Assembly: GCF_001469875.2 (NCBI RefSeq)
Contig: NZ_LOPW02000010.1
Location: 62,001 to 126,000, forward strand
Origin: Haloferax marisrubri
Lineage (GTDB): Archaea; Halobacteriota; Halobacteria; Halobacteriales; Haloferacaceae
Reading direction: 5' to 3'
Length of the DNA stretch: 64,000 nucleotides
Both the position numbers and the translations under genes were made by a program. Shown here one piece after another: positions 51,551 to 60,759 of the stretch. Each line of letters opens with the position of its first letter. Positions within the stretch are counted from its first letter, which is position 1. The notes below the pieces were generated by a model. That model made no database searches. It worked only from the letters and a program-made list of their open reading frames with translations, and was not told the origin of the DNA.

Positions 51551-51895
51551 TTAAGATTGCTCCGTGCCGGCCTCGTCAGCGTCGGCCGACGACTCCGTCT
51601 CGACCGACTCGGGGCGCGGGCGGGTCCGATAGAGGTGGACGGCGACGGCCACGCCGGTCAGGCTGAGAAGCGTCGCCAGCCACGGGGCCGCCGCGCCGAC
51701 GGGCGTGTCGGCCGTCGCGGGAAGCGTGTCGAACTGCCAGAGCGCCCAGCCCACGGAAAAACAGGCCACCAATGCCCAGTTGAAGACGGTGCGGCGGTCG
51801 AACTCGCCGCGTCGGTGGCGGGCGAGAATCGCCCCGAGAGCGAGCACCCAGCCGACGACGATGAGCGTGACCGTCTCCACGGTGACGAGTCGCAT
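51551..51895 (-). CDS. small membrane protein, three predicted segments
   Basis: 114 residues. Hydrophobic segments at about 4-24 (ETVTLIVVGWVLALGAIL), 38-55 and 70-90, and an acidic tail (ESVETESSADADE). Family not recognised. It precedes moaE by 24 bases on the same strand, so the two may be co-transcribed, but nothing links it to molybdopterin. Divergent from pyrH. Confidence 0.75.
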   Translation of the reverse strand: MRLVTVETVTLIVVGWVLALGAILARHRRGEFDRRTVFNWALVACFSVGWALWQFDTLPATADTPVGAAAPWLATLLSLTGVAVAVHLYRTRPRPESVETESSADADEAGTEQS

Positions 51896-51988
51896 ACCGG
51901 TAGTCGCCGCGAGAGTGGTTTAAAGCCCCCGACACGGGCGTCTCGCACTTGATAACCCTTAAGATGCGCTCACGGATACCCGTGTGCA

Positions 51989-52702
51989 ATGAGAGTCGTC
52001 ATCTCCATCGGCGGAAGCGTGCTCGCGCCGGACCTCGACGCCCGACGCGTGGAGGGTCACGCCTCCGTCGTCGAAACGCTCGCGCGGGACGGGTGCGAAA
52101 TCGGTGCGGTCGTCGGCGGCGGCGGTGTCGCCCGCGACTACATCGGCGCAGCCCGCGACCTCGGTGCGAACGAGGTCCAACTCGACCAGATCGGTATCGA
52201 CGTGACCAGAATCAACGCCCGCCTGCTCATCGCGGCGCTCGGCTCGCAGGTCGACCCCAAGGTCGCCCACGACTACGAGGACGCCGGCGACGCCATCCGA
52301 CGCGGCGACATCTCGGTGATGGGCGGCGTCATGCCCGGCCAGACCACCGACGCCGTCGCGGCCGCGCTCGCCGAGTACGTCGACGCCGACCTGCTCGTCT
52401 ACGCGACCAGCGTCGACGGCGTCTTCAGCGCCGACCCGAACAGCGACCCCGACGCGACGAAGTTCGAGGAGATGACCGCAACGGAACTCGTCGACGTCAT
52501 CGGCGACATCGAGATGAACGCCGGGTCGTCCGCCCCGGTCGACCTCCTCGCCGCGAAGCTCATCGAGCGCGCGAAGATGCGCACCATCGTCCTCGACGGC
52601 ACGGACCCCGACCGCATCACGCCGGCGGTCCTCCGCGGCGAACACACGGGCACCGACATCATCCCCGAGGGCGGCGACGAACCGACCTACTGGGCCCCCT
52701 AA
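51989..52702 (+). CDS. pyrH: uridylate kinase (UMP kinase)
   Basis: 237 residues, amino-acid kinase fold. VVISIGGSVLAP at the N-terminus, VVGGGGVARDYIGAARDLG, GGVMPGQTTDAVAAALAE, and DGVFSADPNSDPDATKFEEM fit archaeal PyrH. Makes UDP from UMP. It is followed by lysS after 1 base (TAAGATG), i.e. an operon. TATA-like CTTAAG just upstream suggests a short leader. Confidence 0.94.
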   Translation: MRVVISIGGSVLAPDLDARRVEGHASVVETLARDGCEIGAVVGGGGVARDYIGAARDLGANEVQLDQIGIDVTRINARLLIAALGSQVDPKVAHDYEDAGDAIRRGDISVMGGVMPGQTTDAVAAALAEYVDADLLVYATSVDGVFSADPNSDPDATKFEEMTATELVDVIGDIEMNAGSSAPVDLLAAKLIERAKMRTIVLDGTDPDRITPAVLRGEHTGTDIIPEGGDEPTYWAP

Positions 52703-52703
52703 G

Positions 52704-54377
52704 ATGACGACCGACGACCTCTCCCGCGGCGACGCCCCCGCCGCGGACGCGACCGACGGCGACGGCGACGCGGACGCCAACCACCACGGCTTCTGGGCCG
52801 ACGAAGTCGCCGACGAAATCGAGGCCCGCGACCCCGACGAACCGGTCGTCGTCAAGGGCGGCGTCTCTCCGTCCGGCGTGGCCCACCTCGGCAACTTCAA
52901 CGAAATTATGCGCGGCTACTTCGTCGCCGAGGTGCTCCGCGAGCGCGGCCACGAGGTCCGGCAGGTGTTCACCAGCGACGACAAGGACCCCCTCCGGAAG
53001 CTCCCGCGAAAGCTCGCGGACGCCGACGGCGACATCGTCGGTCTCGGCGAGGTCGACGCCGGCGCGCTCGGCCGCAACCTCGGCAAGCCGTACACGTCGA
53101 TTCCGGACCCGTTCGGCGAGGCCGAGTCGTACGCGGCGCACTTCGCGGCGCTCCTGAAGGCCGACGCCGACCGCCTCGGCGTCCCGGTGGAGATGATTTC
53201 CAACACCGAACTGTACGACAACGGCGACTTCGACCCCGTGGTCGAACACGTCCTCGAACACGCCGACACCGCCCGCGAGGTGCTGGGCGAGTACCAGTCG
53301 AAGGTCGACGAGGACTACGTCCCCTTCAACCCCGTCTGCGCCGAGTGCGGCAAAATCACGGAGACGGTCACGGATATCGACCTCGACGCCGGCACCGTCG
53401 ACTACGTCTGTACCGACATGACCGTCGGCGACAACACCATCGACGGCTGCGGCCACGAGGGGACCGCGACGTTCCGCGAGGGCAAACTGCCGTGGCGCTT
53501 CGAGTGGCCCGGCCAGTGGCAGGTCCTCGGCGTCGACTTCGAGCCGTTCGGCAAGGACCACGCCGAGGGCTCGTGGCCCTCCGGCAAGGACATCGCCGAG
53601 AACGTCCTCGGCATCGAGCCGCCGGTACCGATGGTGTACGAGTGGTTCACGCTCAACGGCGAGGCGCTGTCGTCGTCCGCCGGCAACATCGTCACCGTCG
53701 CGGAGATGCTCGACCTGCTCGAACCCGAGGTGCTCCGGTACTTCTTCGCGCTCAACCCGCGGAAGGCCCGCGACCTCGACCTCACGCGACTCGACCAGCT
53801 CGTGGACGACTTCGACCGCTTCGAGCGCGCCTACTTCGGCGAGGTCGACGACGAGAGCCTGACTCGCTTCGCCGAGCGCGCCTACCCGTTCGTCGTCGAC
53901 GAGGTCCGCGAGGACCGGATTCGACTCCCGTACACGTTCGCGGCCGTCCTCGGTATGACCGACGACGAGGACCTGCGCGTCAAGATGGCTCGCAACGAGG
54001 GCTTCTTCGACGAGGACACCCCCGACGAGGTGGTCGAGGAGGCGCTCGGTCGGGTCGAACGCGCCCGCCGCTGGGCCGAGAAGATGGACAACCAGTACAA
54101 CTACCGCCTGCAGGTCGAACTCCCCGAGTTCGACTTCGAGCCCGCGGTCGAGGCCGCCCTCGACGACCTCGCGGACTTCGTCGCCGAGGGCCACGACGGC
54201 GAGGCGATTCAGGGCGAAATCTACGAGACGGCGCGCCGCCACGACATCGAGATGGGCGACTTCTTCGCCGCCGGCTACCGCCTGTTCTTCGACGCCGAAC
54301 AGGGGCCGCGACTCGGCGAGTTCCTCGGCGAGCTAGAGCGCGACTTCGTCGTCACGCGACTCCGCCGCGAGGACTGA
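52704..54377 (+). CDS. lysS: lysyl-tRNA synthetase, class I
   Basis: 557 residues. HIGH-like motif PSGVAHLGN with the fold in VVVKGGVSPSGVAHLGNFNE, a zinc knob with CAECGK and a second Cys/His group DYVCTDM ... DGCGHEG, KMSKS-like LSSSAGN after LNGEA, and helical anticodon domains to the C-terminus. Class I LysRS is the archaeal-type enzyme. Within the pyrH-lysS operon; charges tRNA-Lys such as the intron-containing one at 31134-31241. Confidence 0.96.
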   Translation: MTTDDLSRGDAPAADATDGDGDADANHHGFWADEVADEIEARDPDEPVVVKGGVSPSGVAHLGNFNEIMRGYFVAEVLRERGHEVRQVFTSDDKDPLRKLPRKLADADGDIVGLGEVDAGALGRNLGKPYTSIPDPFGEAESYAAHFAALLKADADRLGVPVEMISNTELYDNGDFDPVVEHVLEHADTAREVLGEYQSKVDEDYVPFNPVCAECGKITETVTDIDLDAGTVDYVCTDMTVGDNTIDGCGHEGTATFREGKLPWRFEWPGQWQVLGVDFEPFGKDHAEGSWPSGKDIAENVLGIEPPVPMVYEWFTLNGEALSSSAGNIVTVAEMLDLLEPEVLRYFFALNPRKARDLDLTRLDQLVDDFDRFERAYFGEVDDESLTRFAERAYPFVVDEVREDRIRLPYTFAAVLGMTDDEDLRVKMARNEGFFDEDTPDEVVEEALGRVERARRWAEKMDNQYNYRLQVELPEFDFEPAVEAALDDLADFVAEGHDGEAIQGEIYETARRHDIEMGDFFAAGYRLFFDAEQGPRLGEFLGELERDFVVTRLRRED

Positions 54378-54416
54378 CCTCGCCCGACCCGCGCTTCGCT
54401 GTTTGCGGTTCGATTC

Positions 54417-54932
54417 TCACGCTCGACGACCCGCGAGCAGCGCCACCGCACCGAGCCCCGCGACCGCGAGCGCGCCGAGACCCGCGCCGAAGCCGGGGAT
54501 GCCGGTGTCGGTCGTCGACGCTGAGGTGGTCGACGGCGTCGTGTCACCGACGACGACGCCCTCGCGTTCCGCGAGTTCGGTCGATTCGTTGCGGACCGTG
54601 ACGGAGAACGTCGAGCCCGGCGGAATCTCCGAGAAGTCCAGCGTCGCCGAGAAGTTCCCGCCGTCGCCGACGACGGCCTCGCTCGTCTTGAGGAACCGCG
54701 GGCTCGTGTCGCCGGTCGACTGGACGCGGACCGAGAGCGTCGTCCCCGCTTCGAGGTCGCTCGTCCCGGTGATGGTCGCGGCTTCGCTCTGTGCGACGGT
54801 CACGTTCCCGTCGTCTGTTGCGAGCGACACCGACGAGGTGTTCTGTGCTTCGACTGCGGTCGCACCGCCGACGAGCGCGGCACAGACGACGGCGGCGACC
54901 ACGAACCAACGGAAGCGGACGTGCGCGAACAT
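54417..54932 (-). CDS. secreted surface protein with PGF-CTERM-like anchor
   Basis: 171 residues. N-terminal signal peptide (about 1-29, WFVVAAVVCAALVGGATAV), a beta-rich ectodomain of about 105 residues (SLATDDGNVTVAQSEAATIT and SVRVQSTGDTSPRFLKTSEA), a Thr/Ser linker and a C-terminal TGIPGFGAGLGAL plus hydrophobic helix and final Arg-Arg. That tripartite end is the archaeosortase ArtA signal. Ectodomain resembles the BGTF group found on haloarchaeal S-layer-like proteins. The ligand is unknown. It lies downstream of, and convergent with, lysS. Confidence 0.85.
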   Translation of the reverse strand: MFAHVRFRWFVVAAVVCAALVGGATAVEAQNTSSVSLATDDGNVTVAQSEAATITGTSDLEAGTTLSVRVQSTGDTSPRFLKTSEAVVGDGGNFSATLDFSEIPPGSTFSVTVRNESTELAEREGVVVGDTTPSTTSASTTDTGIPGFGAGLGALAVAGLGAVALLAGRRA

Positions 54933-55036
54933 TCCGCGTAGTACTACTCGAATCCGCGGAAAATAGTTACCCGAATGTCAAATAGCTCTTTGAGTCACCG
55001 ACGATGCGCGGGCCGCGACTCGGGCTTCGACCCCGC

Positions 55037-55576
55037 TCAGTTCTCCTCGATGGCGTCAATCACGACCGCGCCGACGACGGCGAGACGCGGGTCGATTCGC
55101 TCGCGGTCCACGTCCACGGTGTACTTGTCCCGGAGGGAGAACTGCTCGCTCACCGCGCCGACCGGTTCGCTGGTCGCGTCCTCGATGCGATACGAGAAGG
55201 GGATAAGCGTCGTGAGGAGCCGTCTGGCGACCGCCATCGGGACGTTGTCCTCGACGATTCGACCCACGACTGAGCCACCGGGGCCGAGCAGTTGGTAGGT
55301 GTGTTTGGCGAACGAGAACGCGCCGCGTTTGACCGCGCCGACGCGCTCGCCGGTCCGACTGTCCACGATGTCGTAGGCGGCCGACACGTCGAGGACGCTG
55401 TCTGCCTTGACGCGGAAGCGCTCCTCGCCGGAGTCGTGGTCGTTCAGCCGAAAGTCCTCTTTCAGCTTGAACTTCTTTTGCTTCGCCGAGAGGATGGGTT
55501 CGTCGCCCTCGTAGACGACGTACTTGTTGCTGATAGATACCTTCTGTCGGACCTCGTAGCGGGAACTGTCGAACAC
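55037..55576 (-). CDS. LURP-one-related (LOR) family protein
   Basis: 179 residues from a GTG start at 55576. MFDSSRYEVRQKVSISNKYVV and the later FKLKEDFRLND are LOR/tubby-like beta-barrel signatures, followed by VVGRIVEDNVPMAVARRLL and a C-terminal DPRLAVVGAVVIDAI helix. No signal; the final hydrophobic helix may bind membrane. The biochemical role is unknown. Divergent from the acidic membrane protein at 55707. Confidence 0.85.
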   Translation of the reverse strand: MFDSSRYEVRQKVSISNKYVVYEGDEPILSAKQKKFKLKEDFRLNDHDSGEERFRVKADSVLDVSAAYDIVDSRTGERVGAVKRGAFSFAKHTYQLLGPGGSVVGRIVEDNVPMAVARRLLTTLIPFSYRIEDATSEPVGAVSEQFSLRDKYTVDVDRERIDPRLAVVGAVVIDAIEEN

Positions 55577-55706
55577 GGTTCCCGATGGTCGCCGGGGTGG
55601 CTAAAACCCTTCTGGGGGACGACTTATGTCCCCGACGTGCGTACGGAGAGACGGGCTCGTTCCCCCGCGAACGACGCCTACCGCGGCCTCGCCGCACACA
55701 GTTCAC

Positions 55707-56159
55707 ATGTCTCTCATTGACTTCATCCGGTCCGTGGAGGAATCGCAAGACGAATTCGACGTCGAACTGGAGGAGTTCGACGCCGACTCCGAGCAGGCGA
55801 CCGTCGACGACGAGTCCTCGGGCGGCCGCTCGTACGGCCGTCTGCTCCTCGTCGCCCTGCTCCTCGTGGGCGTCGCCTACGCCGTCTCGCGGCTCCGCTC
55901 GTCGTCCGGCGACTCCTTCACCGAAATCGCGCTCGCCGACGACCCGACCGAGGAAGACTCGGCGGCCGACGACGAGGCCGACGCGGACGACGAAGACGCC
56001 ACGGTCACCGTCGAACACGACCCCGAAGACGAGACGGCAGACGACGGGTCCGACGACGAGACTGACGAGGCGGCCGACGAGGAGACCGACGCGGACGACG
56101 ACGGCGCGGTCGAAGTCGAAATCGAGTCGCCCGGCGACGACGGCGACGACGAGGAGTAA
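55707..56159 (+). CDS. single-span membrane protein with very acidic tail
   Basis: 150 residues. An N-terminal amphipathic segment (MSLIDFIRSVEESQDEFDVE), one membrane span (YGRLLLVALLLVGVAYAVSRL, about 47-67), then about 75 residues made almost only of Asp/Glu/Ala/Thr (DETADDGSDDETDEAADEE). Family not recognised; the tail looks like haloadaptive low complexity. It precedes the PDZ site-2 protease by 150 bases on the same strand, which makes it a possible partner or substrate (inference). Confidence 0.75.
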   Translation: MSLIDFIRSVEESQDEFDVELEEFDADSEQATVDDESSGGRSYGRLLLVALLLVGVAYAVSRLRSSSGDSFTEIALADDPTEEDSAADDEADADDEDATVTVEHDPEDETADDGSDDETDEAADEETDADDDGAVEVEIESPGDDGDDEE

Positions 56160-56307
56160 CCCGACGCTCTCCCGCGGGTCGGGTTCGGTTGCGGTCGTCG
56201 TTCGCGACCGCCAACGCCCGCTCGCGGCCGTCGAACGCGGTACCGTGACCCGAACGGTGGTACCGTAACCCGAACGCCTTTTGGCGCGCGCCGCTTCCCT
56301 TCGGGCG

Positions 56308-58095
56308 ATGAACACGCTGCTTTGGGTTCTCGCCGGCTTCATCGCCTACTCTCTCCTCGCGGCGCTGTTGCGTGCTCGCGGTATCCTCCCCGAGTACGTC
56401 CGCGTCCAAGGTCCGCTCACGACGGTCCACACCCGTCGCGGCCGCGAACTCCTCGACAGACTCGCCGCCCCCAAGCGGTTCTGGCGAGCGTGGAGTAACA
56501 TCGGCCTCGGTATCGCTCTCGTCATCATGGTCGGGACGTTCCTCCTCCTCGTCTACCAGGCGGTCGTCATCCTCCAGAACCCGCCCGCCCCGACGCAGGT
56601 GAACCAGCCGCAGAACTTCCTCGTCATCCCCGGCGTCAACGACTTCCTCCCGCTTTCGGTCGCGCCGGAGATTCTCTTTGGCCTCCTCGTCGGCCTCGTC
56701 GTCCACGAGGGCGGCCACGGCATCCTCAGCCGCGTCGAGGGCATCGACGTGGAATCGATGGGCATCGTCCTCCTGACGATACTCCCCATCGGGGCGTTCG
56801 TCGAACCCTCCGAGGAGAGCCAGCGCCGCGCCGACCGCGGCGGGAAGTCGCGGATGTTCGCCGCCGGCGTGACGAACAACTTCGCCGTCACGCTCGTCGC
56901 GTTCGCCCTGCTTTTCGGCCCAGTCATCGGCTCTATCTCGGTCGCGCCGGGCGTCGCCGTCTCAGGCGCGTACGCCGGCTCGCCGGCCGACGTGGCGGGT
57001 ATCTCGGGCGGTGACCGCGTGACCGCCATCGAGGGCACGCCGGTCAACACGACGCAGGAACTCGACGCCGCGCTCCTCGCGACCGACGCGGGGACGGTGT
57101 CCGTCGAACTCGACGGCGAGCGGACCGTCTCGGTCACGCGCGAACTCGTCGTCGCCGGCTCCGTCGAAGGCAACCCCGCGAACTTGACCGTCGAGTCCGG
57201 GAGCGACCCGATTCGCGTGACCGCGGTCAACGGGACCGCCGTCTCGACGCGCGCCGACTTCGAGTCCGCCGTCGGCGACTCGCGGTTCGCCCGCCTCGAC
57301 ACCTCCGCCGGGGAGCGCACTATCCCGGTCGGTGCCTACATCACGAACGTCGCCGAGGACGGCCCGCTGTACAACGCGACCGGGACGACCCAACCCCTCA
57401 TCGTCTCGTCGTTCAACGGCGAGCGAATCACCTCCTCGACGGAACTGCAGGAGGCGCTCGACCGGACCGACCCCGACCAGACCGTCCCCGTCGAAGTCTA
57501 CCGCGACGGCGGCTTCGAGACGGTGCAGGTGACGCTCGGCGAGAACCCGCAGGACGGAAACGGGTTCCTCGGCGTCAACATCTTCCAGGGGACGAGCGGC
57601 CTGCTCCTGACCGACTTCGGCACGCAGGAGTACCCCGCGGGGACGTACCTCTCGCTTCTCGGCGGCGACGGCGGCGACGGTGGCGGCCTCGGCAGCGCCT
57701 TCGCCGGGTCGCCCCTGCAACTCGTCTACGTGTCGCTGCTTTTGCCCCTCGCGTCGGTCGTCCTCGGGATTCCGAACTTCCCCGGCTTCACCGGGCAGGT
57801 CATCAACTTCTATCAGGTCGGCGGCCCGCTCGGCTTCCTCGGCGGCGGCGTCTTCATCGTCGCCAACGTCCTGTTCTGGACGGCGTGGATTAACCTCCAA
57901 CTGGGGCTTTTCAACTGCATCCCCGGCTACCCGCTCGACGGCGGTCGCATCCTGCGGACCTCGACCGAGGCCGTGGTCTCGCGGCTCCCGGTCGACGACC
58001 CCCACACCGTCGTCCGGACCATCACGACCTCGATCGGGCTCACGATGCTCGCGTCGCTCGTGCTCATGATATTCGGACCGACGCTCCTCGGCTGA
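56308..58095 (+). CDS. site-2 protease with PDZ domains (RseP-like M50)
   Basis: 595 residues. Membrane segments near 1-20 and 65-90, then LVVHEGGHGILSRVEG (HEXXH) and a second membrane zone. PDZ-like domains in the middle (about 218-285 with SGAYAGSPADVAGISGGDRV, and about 340-410 with DGPLYNATGTTQPLIVSSFN). The final helices hold PGYPLDGGRILRT (LDGG). A classic intramembrane protease whose PDZ regions gate substrate access; the target is unknown. ATG MNTLLWVLAGF is chosen, fitting a membrane start. Confidence 0.93.
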   Translation: MNTLLWVLAGFIAYSLLAALLRARGILPEYVRVQGPLTTVHTRRGRELLDRLAAPKRFWRAWSNIGLGIALVIMVGTFLLLVYQAVVILQNPPAPTQVNQPQNFLVIPGVNDFLPLSVAPEILFGLLVGLVVHEGGHGILSRVEGIDVESMGIVLLTILPIGAFVEPSEESQRRADRGGKSRMFAAGVTNNFAVTLVAFALLFGPVIGSISVAPGVAVSGAYAGSPADVAGISGGDRVTAIEGTPVNTTQELDAALLATDAGTVSVELDGERTVSVTRELVVAGSVEGNPANLTVESGSDPIRVTAVNGTAVSTRADFESAVGDSRFARLDTSAGERTIPVGAYITNVAEDGPLYNATGTTQPLIVSSFNGERITSSTELQEALDRTDPDQTVPVEVYRDGGFETVQVTLGENPQDGNGFLGVNIFQGTSGLLLTDFGTQEYPAGTYLSLLGGDGGDGGGLGSAFAGSPLQLVYVSLLLPLASVVLGIPNFPGFTGQVINFYQVGGPLGFLGGGVFIVANVLFWTAWINLQLGLFNCIPGYPLDGGRILRTSTEAVVSRLPVDDPHTVVRTITTSIGLTMLASLVLMIFGPTLLG

Positions 58096-58200
58096 GCGTC
58101 CCGGTCGCTCCCGCCGGGACCGACTCGCCTCTCTTCGACGGTTCTCGAACCGCGAAAACGACTCGCAACTTCAATACCGGATGACTCCCTAGGCCACGGT

Positions 58201-59751
58201 ATGGTAGAGGCCCCACAGACCGACGAGGGCTGGTTCGCGCTGCACGACTTCCGAACCGTCGACTGGGACGCGTGGCGTGACGCGCCCGAACACGAGCGCC
58301 GCCGCGCAATCGAGGAGGGCGTCGCGTACCTCGACGCCCACGAGGCGGTCGAGGACGCCGAGGCGGGCGTGTCAGCCGTCTTCTCCGTCCTCGGACACAA
58401 GGCGGACTTCGTGGTCGTCCACTTCCGGCCGACGCTCGACGACATCTCCCGCGCCGAGCGGCAGTTCGAGCGGACCGCGCTCGCGGCCTTCACCGAACAG
58501 CCGACCTCCTACGTCTCCGTCACCGAGGTGTCCGGCTACGTCTCGGACGACTACTTCGAGGGCAACGAGGAGGACATCGACACCGGCCTGCTCCGCTATA
58601 TCGAGGGCAAGCTCAAGCCCGACATCCCGGAGGACACCTACATGTCCTTCTACCCGATGTCGAAGCGCCGCGGCGAGGAGCACAACTGGTACGACCTCTC
58701 GTTCGACGAGCGCCGCGACCTGATGTCCACCCACGGCGACACCGGTCGGAAGTACGCCGGGAAAATCAAGCAGGTCATCGCATCTTCGGTCGGCTTCGAC
58801 GACTACGAATGGGGCGTCACGCTGTTCGGCGACGACCCGACCGACATCAAGGACATCGTCTACGAGATGCGCTTCGACGAGGTCTCCTCGAAGTACGGCG
58901 AGTTCGGCCAGTTCTACGTCGGCCGGCGCTTCCCGCCGTCGGACCTCGGCGCGTTCCTCGCGGGCGACGGCGTCCCGACGAGCGAGTTCGGCGACGAGTC
59001 CCACCACGGTGCGCACGCACACGGCGAGGGCGGACACCACGGCGGTGACGGCCACCATCACGGAGAGGGCGGTCATCACCACGGCGAGGGTGACGACGGT
59101 CACCATCACGGCGAAGGCGACGACGGCGGCCACCACCACGGTGACGACGGGGGTGACGAAGCCGACGACGAGGACATTCGCGGTCAGCTCGAAGACCTGA
59201 ACATCTACGCCGGCAAGCCCCACGGCGAGGACGTGTACGCGACGGTCCTCTACTCCGAGGCCGACGCCGACGAACTGTTCGACGAGGTCGAGGGCCTCCG
59301 CGGCAACTTCGACCACTACCCGACGCACGTCAAGACGGCGGTCTACGAGGCCAACGAGCGCGGCCGGGTCGCCGTCGTCTCCATCTGGGAGACGGCGTCG
59401 GCCGCCGAGACCGCCGCGGGATTCCTCTCGGAGCTTCCCGGCATCGTCGAGCGCGCCGGCGAGGAGTCCGGCTTCGGCACGATGGGGATGTTCTACACCG
59501 TCAAGTCCGAACACCGCGGGGACTTCGTCGAGAAGTTCGGCACCGTCGGCGGCCTCCTCGAAGAGATGGACGGCCACTTCGACACGGACCTGATGGTCAA
59601 CGTCGAGGACGAAGACGACATGTTCATCGCCAGCCAGTGGCGCTCGCAGGACGACGCCATGGAGTTCTTCCGCTCCGACGCGTTCCGCGACACGGTCCAG
59701 TGGGGTCGCGACGTGCTCGCGGACCGCCCGCGACACGTGTTCTTAGCGTAA
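58201..59751 (+). CDS. pitA: PitA: coproheme decarboxylase/chlorite-dismutase-like domain fused to ABM domain
   Basis: 516 residues. Cld/HemQ-like part (1-260) with FYPMSKRRGEEHNWYDL (family Tyr), HGDTGRKYAGKIKQV (proximal His region) and YEWGVTLFGDDP; a linker of about 50 residues (about 267-318) with 18 histidines in GHHHGEG repeats; then an ABM-type domain (about 325-510; VYATVLYSEADADELF and VAVVSIWETASAAETA). This fusion is known as PitA in H. volcanii. It probably binds or processes heme; the linker should bind metal. The 3' end is repeated 149 bases downstream. Confidence 0.95.
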   Translation: MVEAPQTDEGWFALHDFRTVDWDAWRDAPEHERRRAIEEGVAYLDAHEAVEDAEAGVSAVFSVLGHKADFVVVHFRPTLDDISRAERQFERTALAAFTEQPTSYVSVTEVSGYVSDDYFEGNEEDIDTGLLRYIEGKLKPDIPEDTYMSFYPMSKRRGEEHNWYDLSFDERRDLMSTHGDTGRKYAGKIKQVIASSVGFDDYEWGVTLFGDDPTDIKDIVYEMRFDEVSSKYGEFGQFYVGRRFPPSDLGAFLAGDGVPTSEFGDESHHGAHAHGEGGHHGGDGHHHGEGGHHHGEGDDGHHHGEGDDGGHHHGDDGGDEADDEDIRGQLEDLNIYAGKPHGEDVYATVLYSEADADELFDEVEGLRGNFDHYPTHVKTAVYEANERGRVAVVSIWETASAAETAAGFLSELPGIVERAGEESGFGTMGMFYTVKSEHRGDFVEKFGTVGGLLEEMDGHFDTDLMVNVEDEDDMFIASQWRSQDDAMEFFRSDAFRDTVQWGRDVLADRPRHVFLA

Positions 59752-59780
59752 CTTCGCGACCATCGGGAGCGGGGTGAGGA

Positions 59781-59796
59781 ACCCCCATGCGGGGGT
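59781..59796 (+). terminator. hairpin ACCCCC-ATGC-GGGGGT after pitA
   Basis: Perfect 6-base arms around a 4-base loop, 30 bases past the pitA stop. A strong RNA hairpin in a spot fit for transcript end or 3' stability; not followed by a clear T run. Confidence 0.4.
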
Positions 59797-59861
59797 GACG
59801 CACCCTTTCGGTCCAGATTTTGCCAGCGAGCGGAGCGAGCGCAGGAAACGGTGGCGTGTAC

Positions 59862-59900
59862 GTGCTCACAGACCGCCCGCGACACGCGTTCCTCGCGTAA
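59862..59900 (+). repeat. remnant copy of the pitA 3' end
   Basis: GTGCTCACAGACCGCCCGCG..., in frame VLTDRPRHAFLA then TAA, parallels pitA 59713-59751 (VLADRPRHVFLA, TAA). About 5 of 39 bases differ. Nothing upstream of it in this gap resembles the rest of pitA. It is a partial duplicate, or the last trace of a second pitA-like gene. Confidence 0.7.
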
Positions 59901-59928
59901 CGCGGTCGAAAATCAGACGCGGCTTTTT

Positions 59929-60177
59929 CTACGCGAGCGCGGCGCGAACGTCTCGGAGCTTCGGGCGGACCTTGTCGGTGCCGACGCTGTACGCGAAGTA
60001 CAGCGCCACCGCGCCCATCACGACCGCCCACGCGGCGATTTCGACGTTACCCTGTTCGAAGGTGACGAACGCGAAGCGCTCGATGTACGCGCCGGCGAGA
60101 GAGAGCCCCGCGCTCCCGAGACTGAAGACGAGGAGTTCGAGGAGGTCCGGCAGGAGTTCGACGACTGAAGTACGCAT
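59929..60177 (-). CDS. small two-segment membrane protein
   Basis: 82 residues. MRTSVVELLPDLLELLVFSL, then AWAVVMGAVALYFAYSVGT as second membrane segment, and a basic C-terminal tail (VRPKLRDVRAAL). Family not recognised. ATG at 60177 is preferred to a longer start at 60279, whose extension reads as intergenic. Function unknown. Confidence 0.75.
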   Translation of the reverse strand: MRTSVVELLPDLLELLVFSLGSAGLSLAGAYIERFAFVTFEQGNVEIAAWAVVMGAVALYFAYSVGTDKVRPKLRDVRAALA

Positions 60178-60306
60178 GCTCGTCCCAAACCCAGTCGAGC
60201 GTTGTGGCTCTTTTGGTCTCGGACCCCCCAATTCGGCCGCGAGCCACGCTCCGACACCGTCACCGGTAGCCGGAATCATCCCGAAACCAGGCCGACTACC
60301 GGCCCG

Positions 60307-60759
60307 TCAGTTCCGCTCGAAGGCTCGCTCTCGCCCGTCGCCGGAGGTCGATTGCGACTCCGACCCGGCGACGTAGCGCTCGGTCTCGACCAGTTTGTCG
60401 AGGCGGCGCTCGAACTCCTCGTCGGAGAGGTCACCGGCGGCGTAACGCTCCCGCAGGCGCTCGATGGCCGACTCGTCATCGACGGGGTCGTAGGCCTCTC
60501 GGTCCGTCCTCCGCGCCCACTCGTCTTCGCCGTCGGACTCGCCGCCGAAGCAACGCAGGACGCGCCGTCCGCCGTAGGCCAACACCGCCGTCGACGGGGC
60601 GACGGCGAGAAACCAGACGACCGCGAGGTGCGCTTCGAGTCCCACCATCAGCGCGATGAGCATCATCCACACGCCGGTGACCACGCCCAGTAGTGGTGGG
60701 TTCTGAGCGACGACGCGGGCCTCGCGGGAGAGTGCCGAACCGAATCGTTCGAGGACCAT
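60307..60759 (-). CDS. SHOCT-domain membrane protein
   Basis: 150 residues. Two membrane segments (about 27-47 and 49-68; VVTGVWMMLIALMVGLEAHL), a short acidic linker, and a SHOCT motif AIERLRERYAAGDLSDEEFE, followed by a hydrophilic tail. ATG MVLERFGSA is chosen over an upstream TTG. Second SHOCT protein of the window (other at 19920-20294), but with a different membrane part. Function unknown. Confidence 0.85.
   Translation of the reverse strand: MVLERFGSALSREARVVAQNPPLLGVVTGVWMMLIALMVGLEAHLAVVWFLAVAPSTAVLAYGGRRVLRCFGGESDGEDEWARRTDREAYDPVDDESAIERLRERYAAGDLSDEEFERRLDKLVETERYVAGSESQSTSGDGRERAFERN

Noticed and set aside
59098-59160. CRISPR-like short repeats in pitA
   Set aside because: They are codons of the His/Gly-rich linker in a continuous frame, with no spacers of uniform length.
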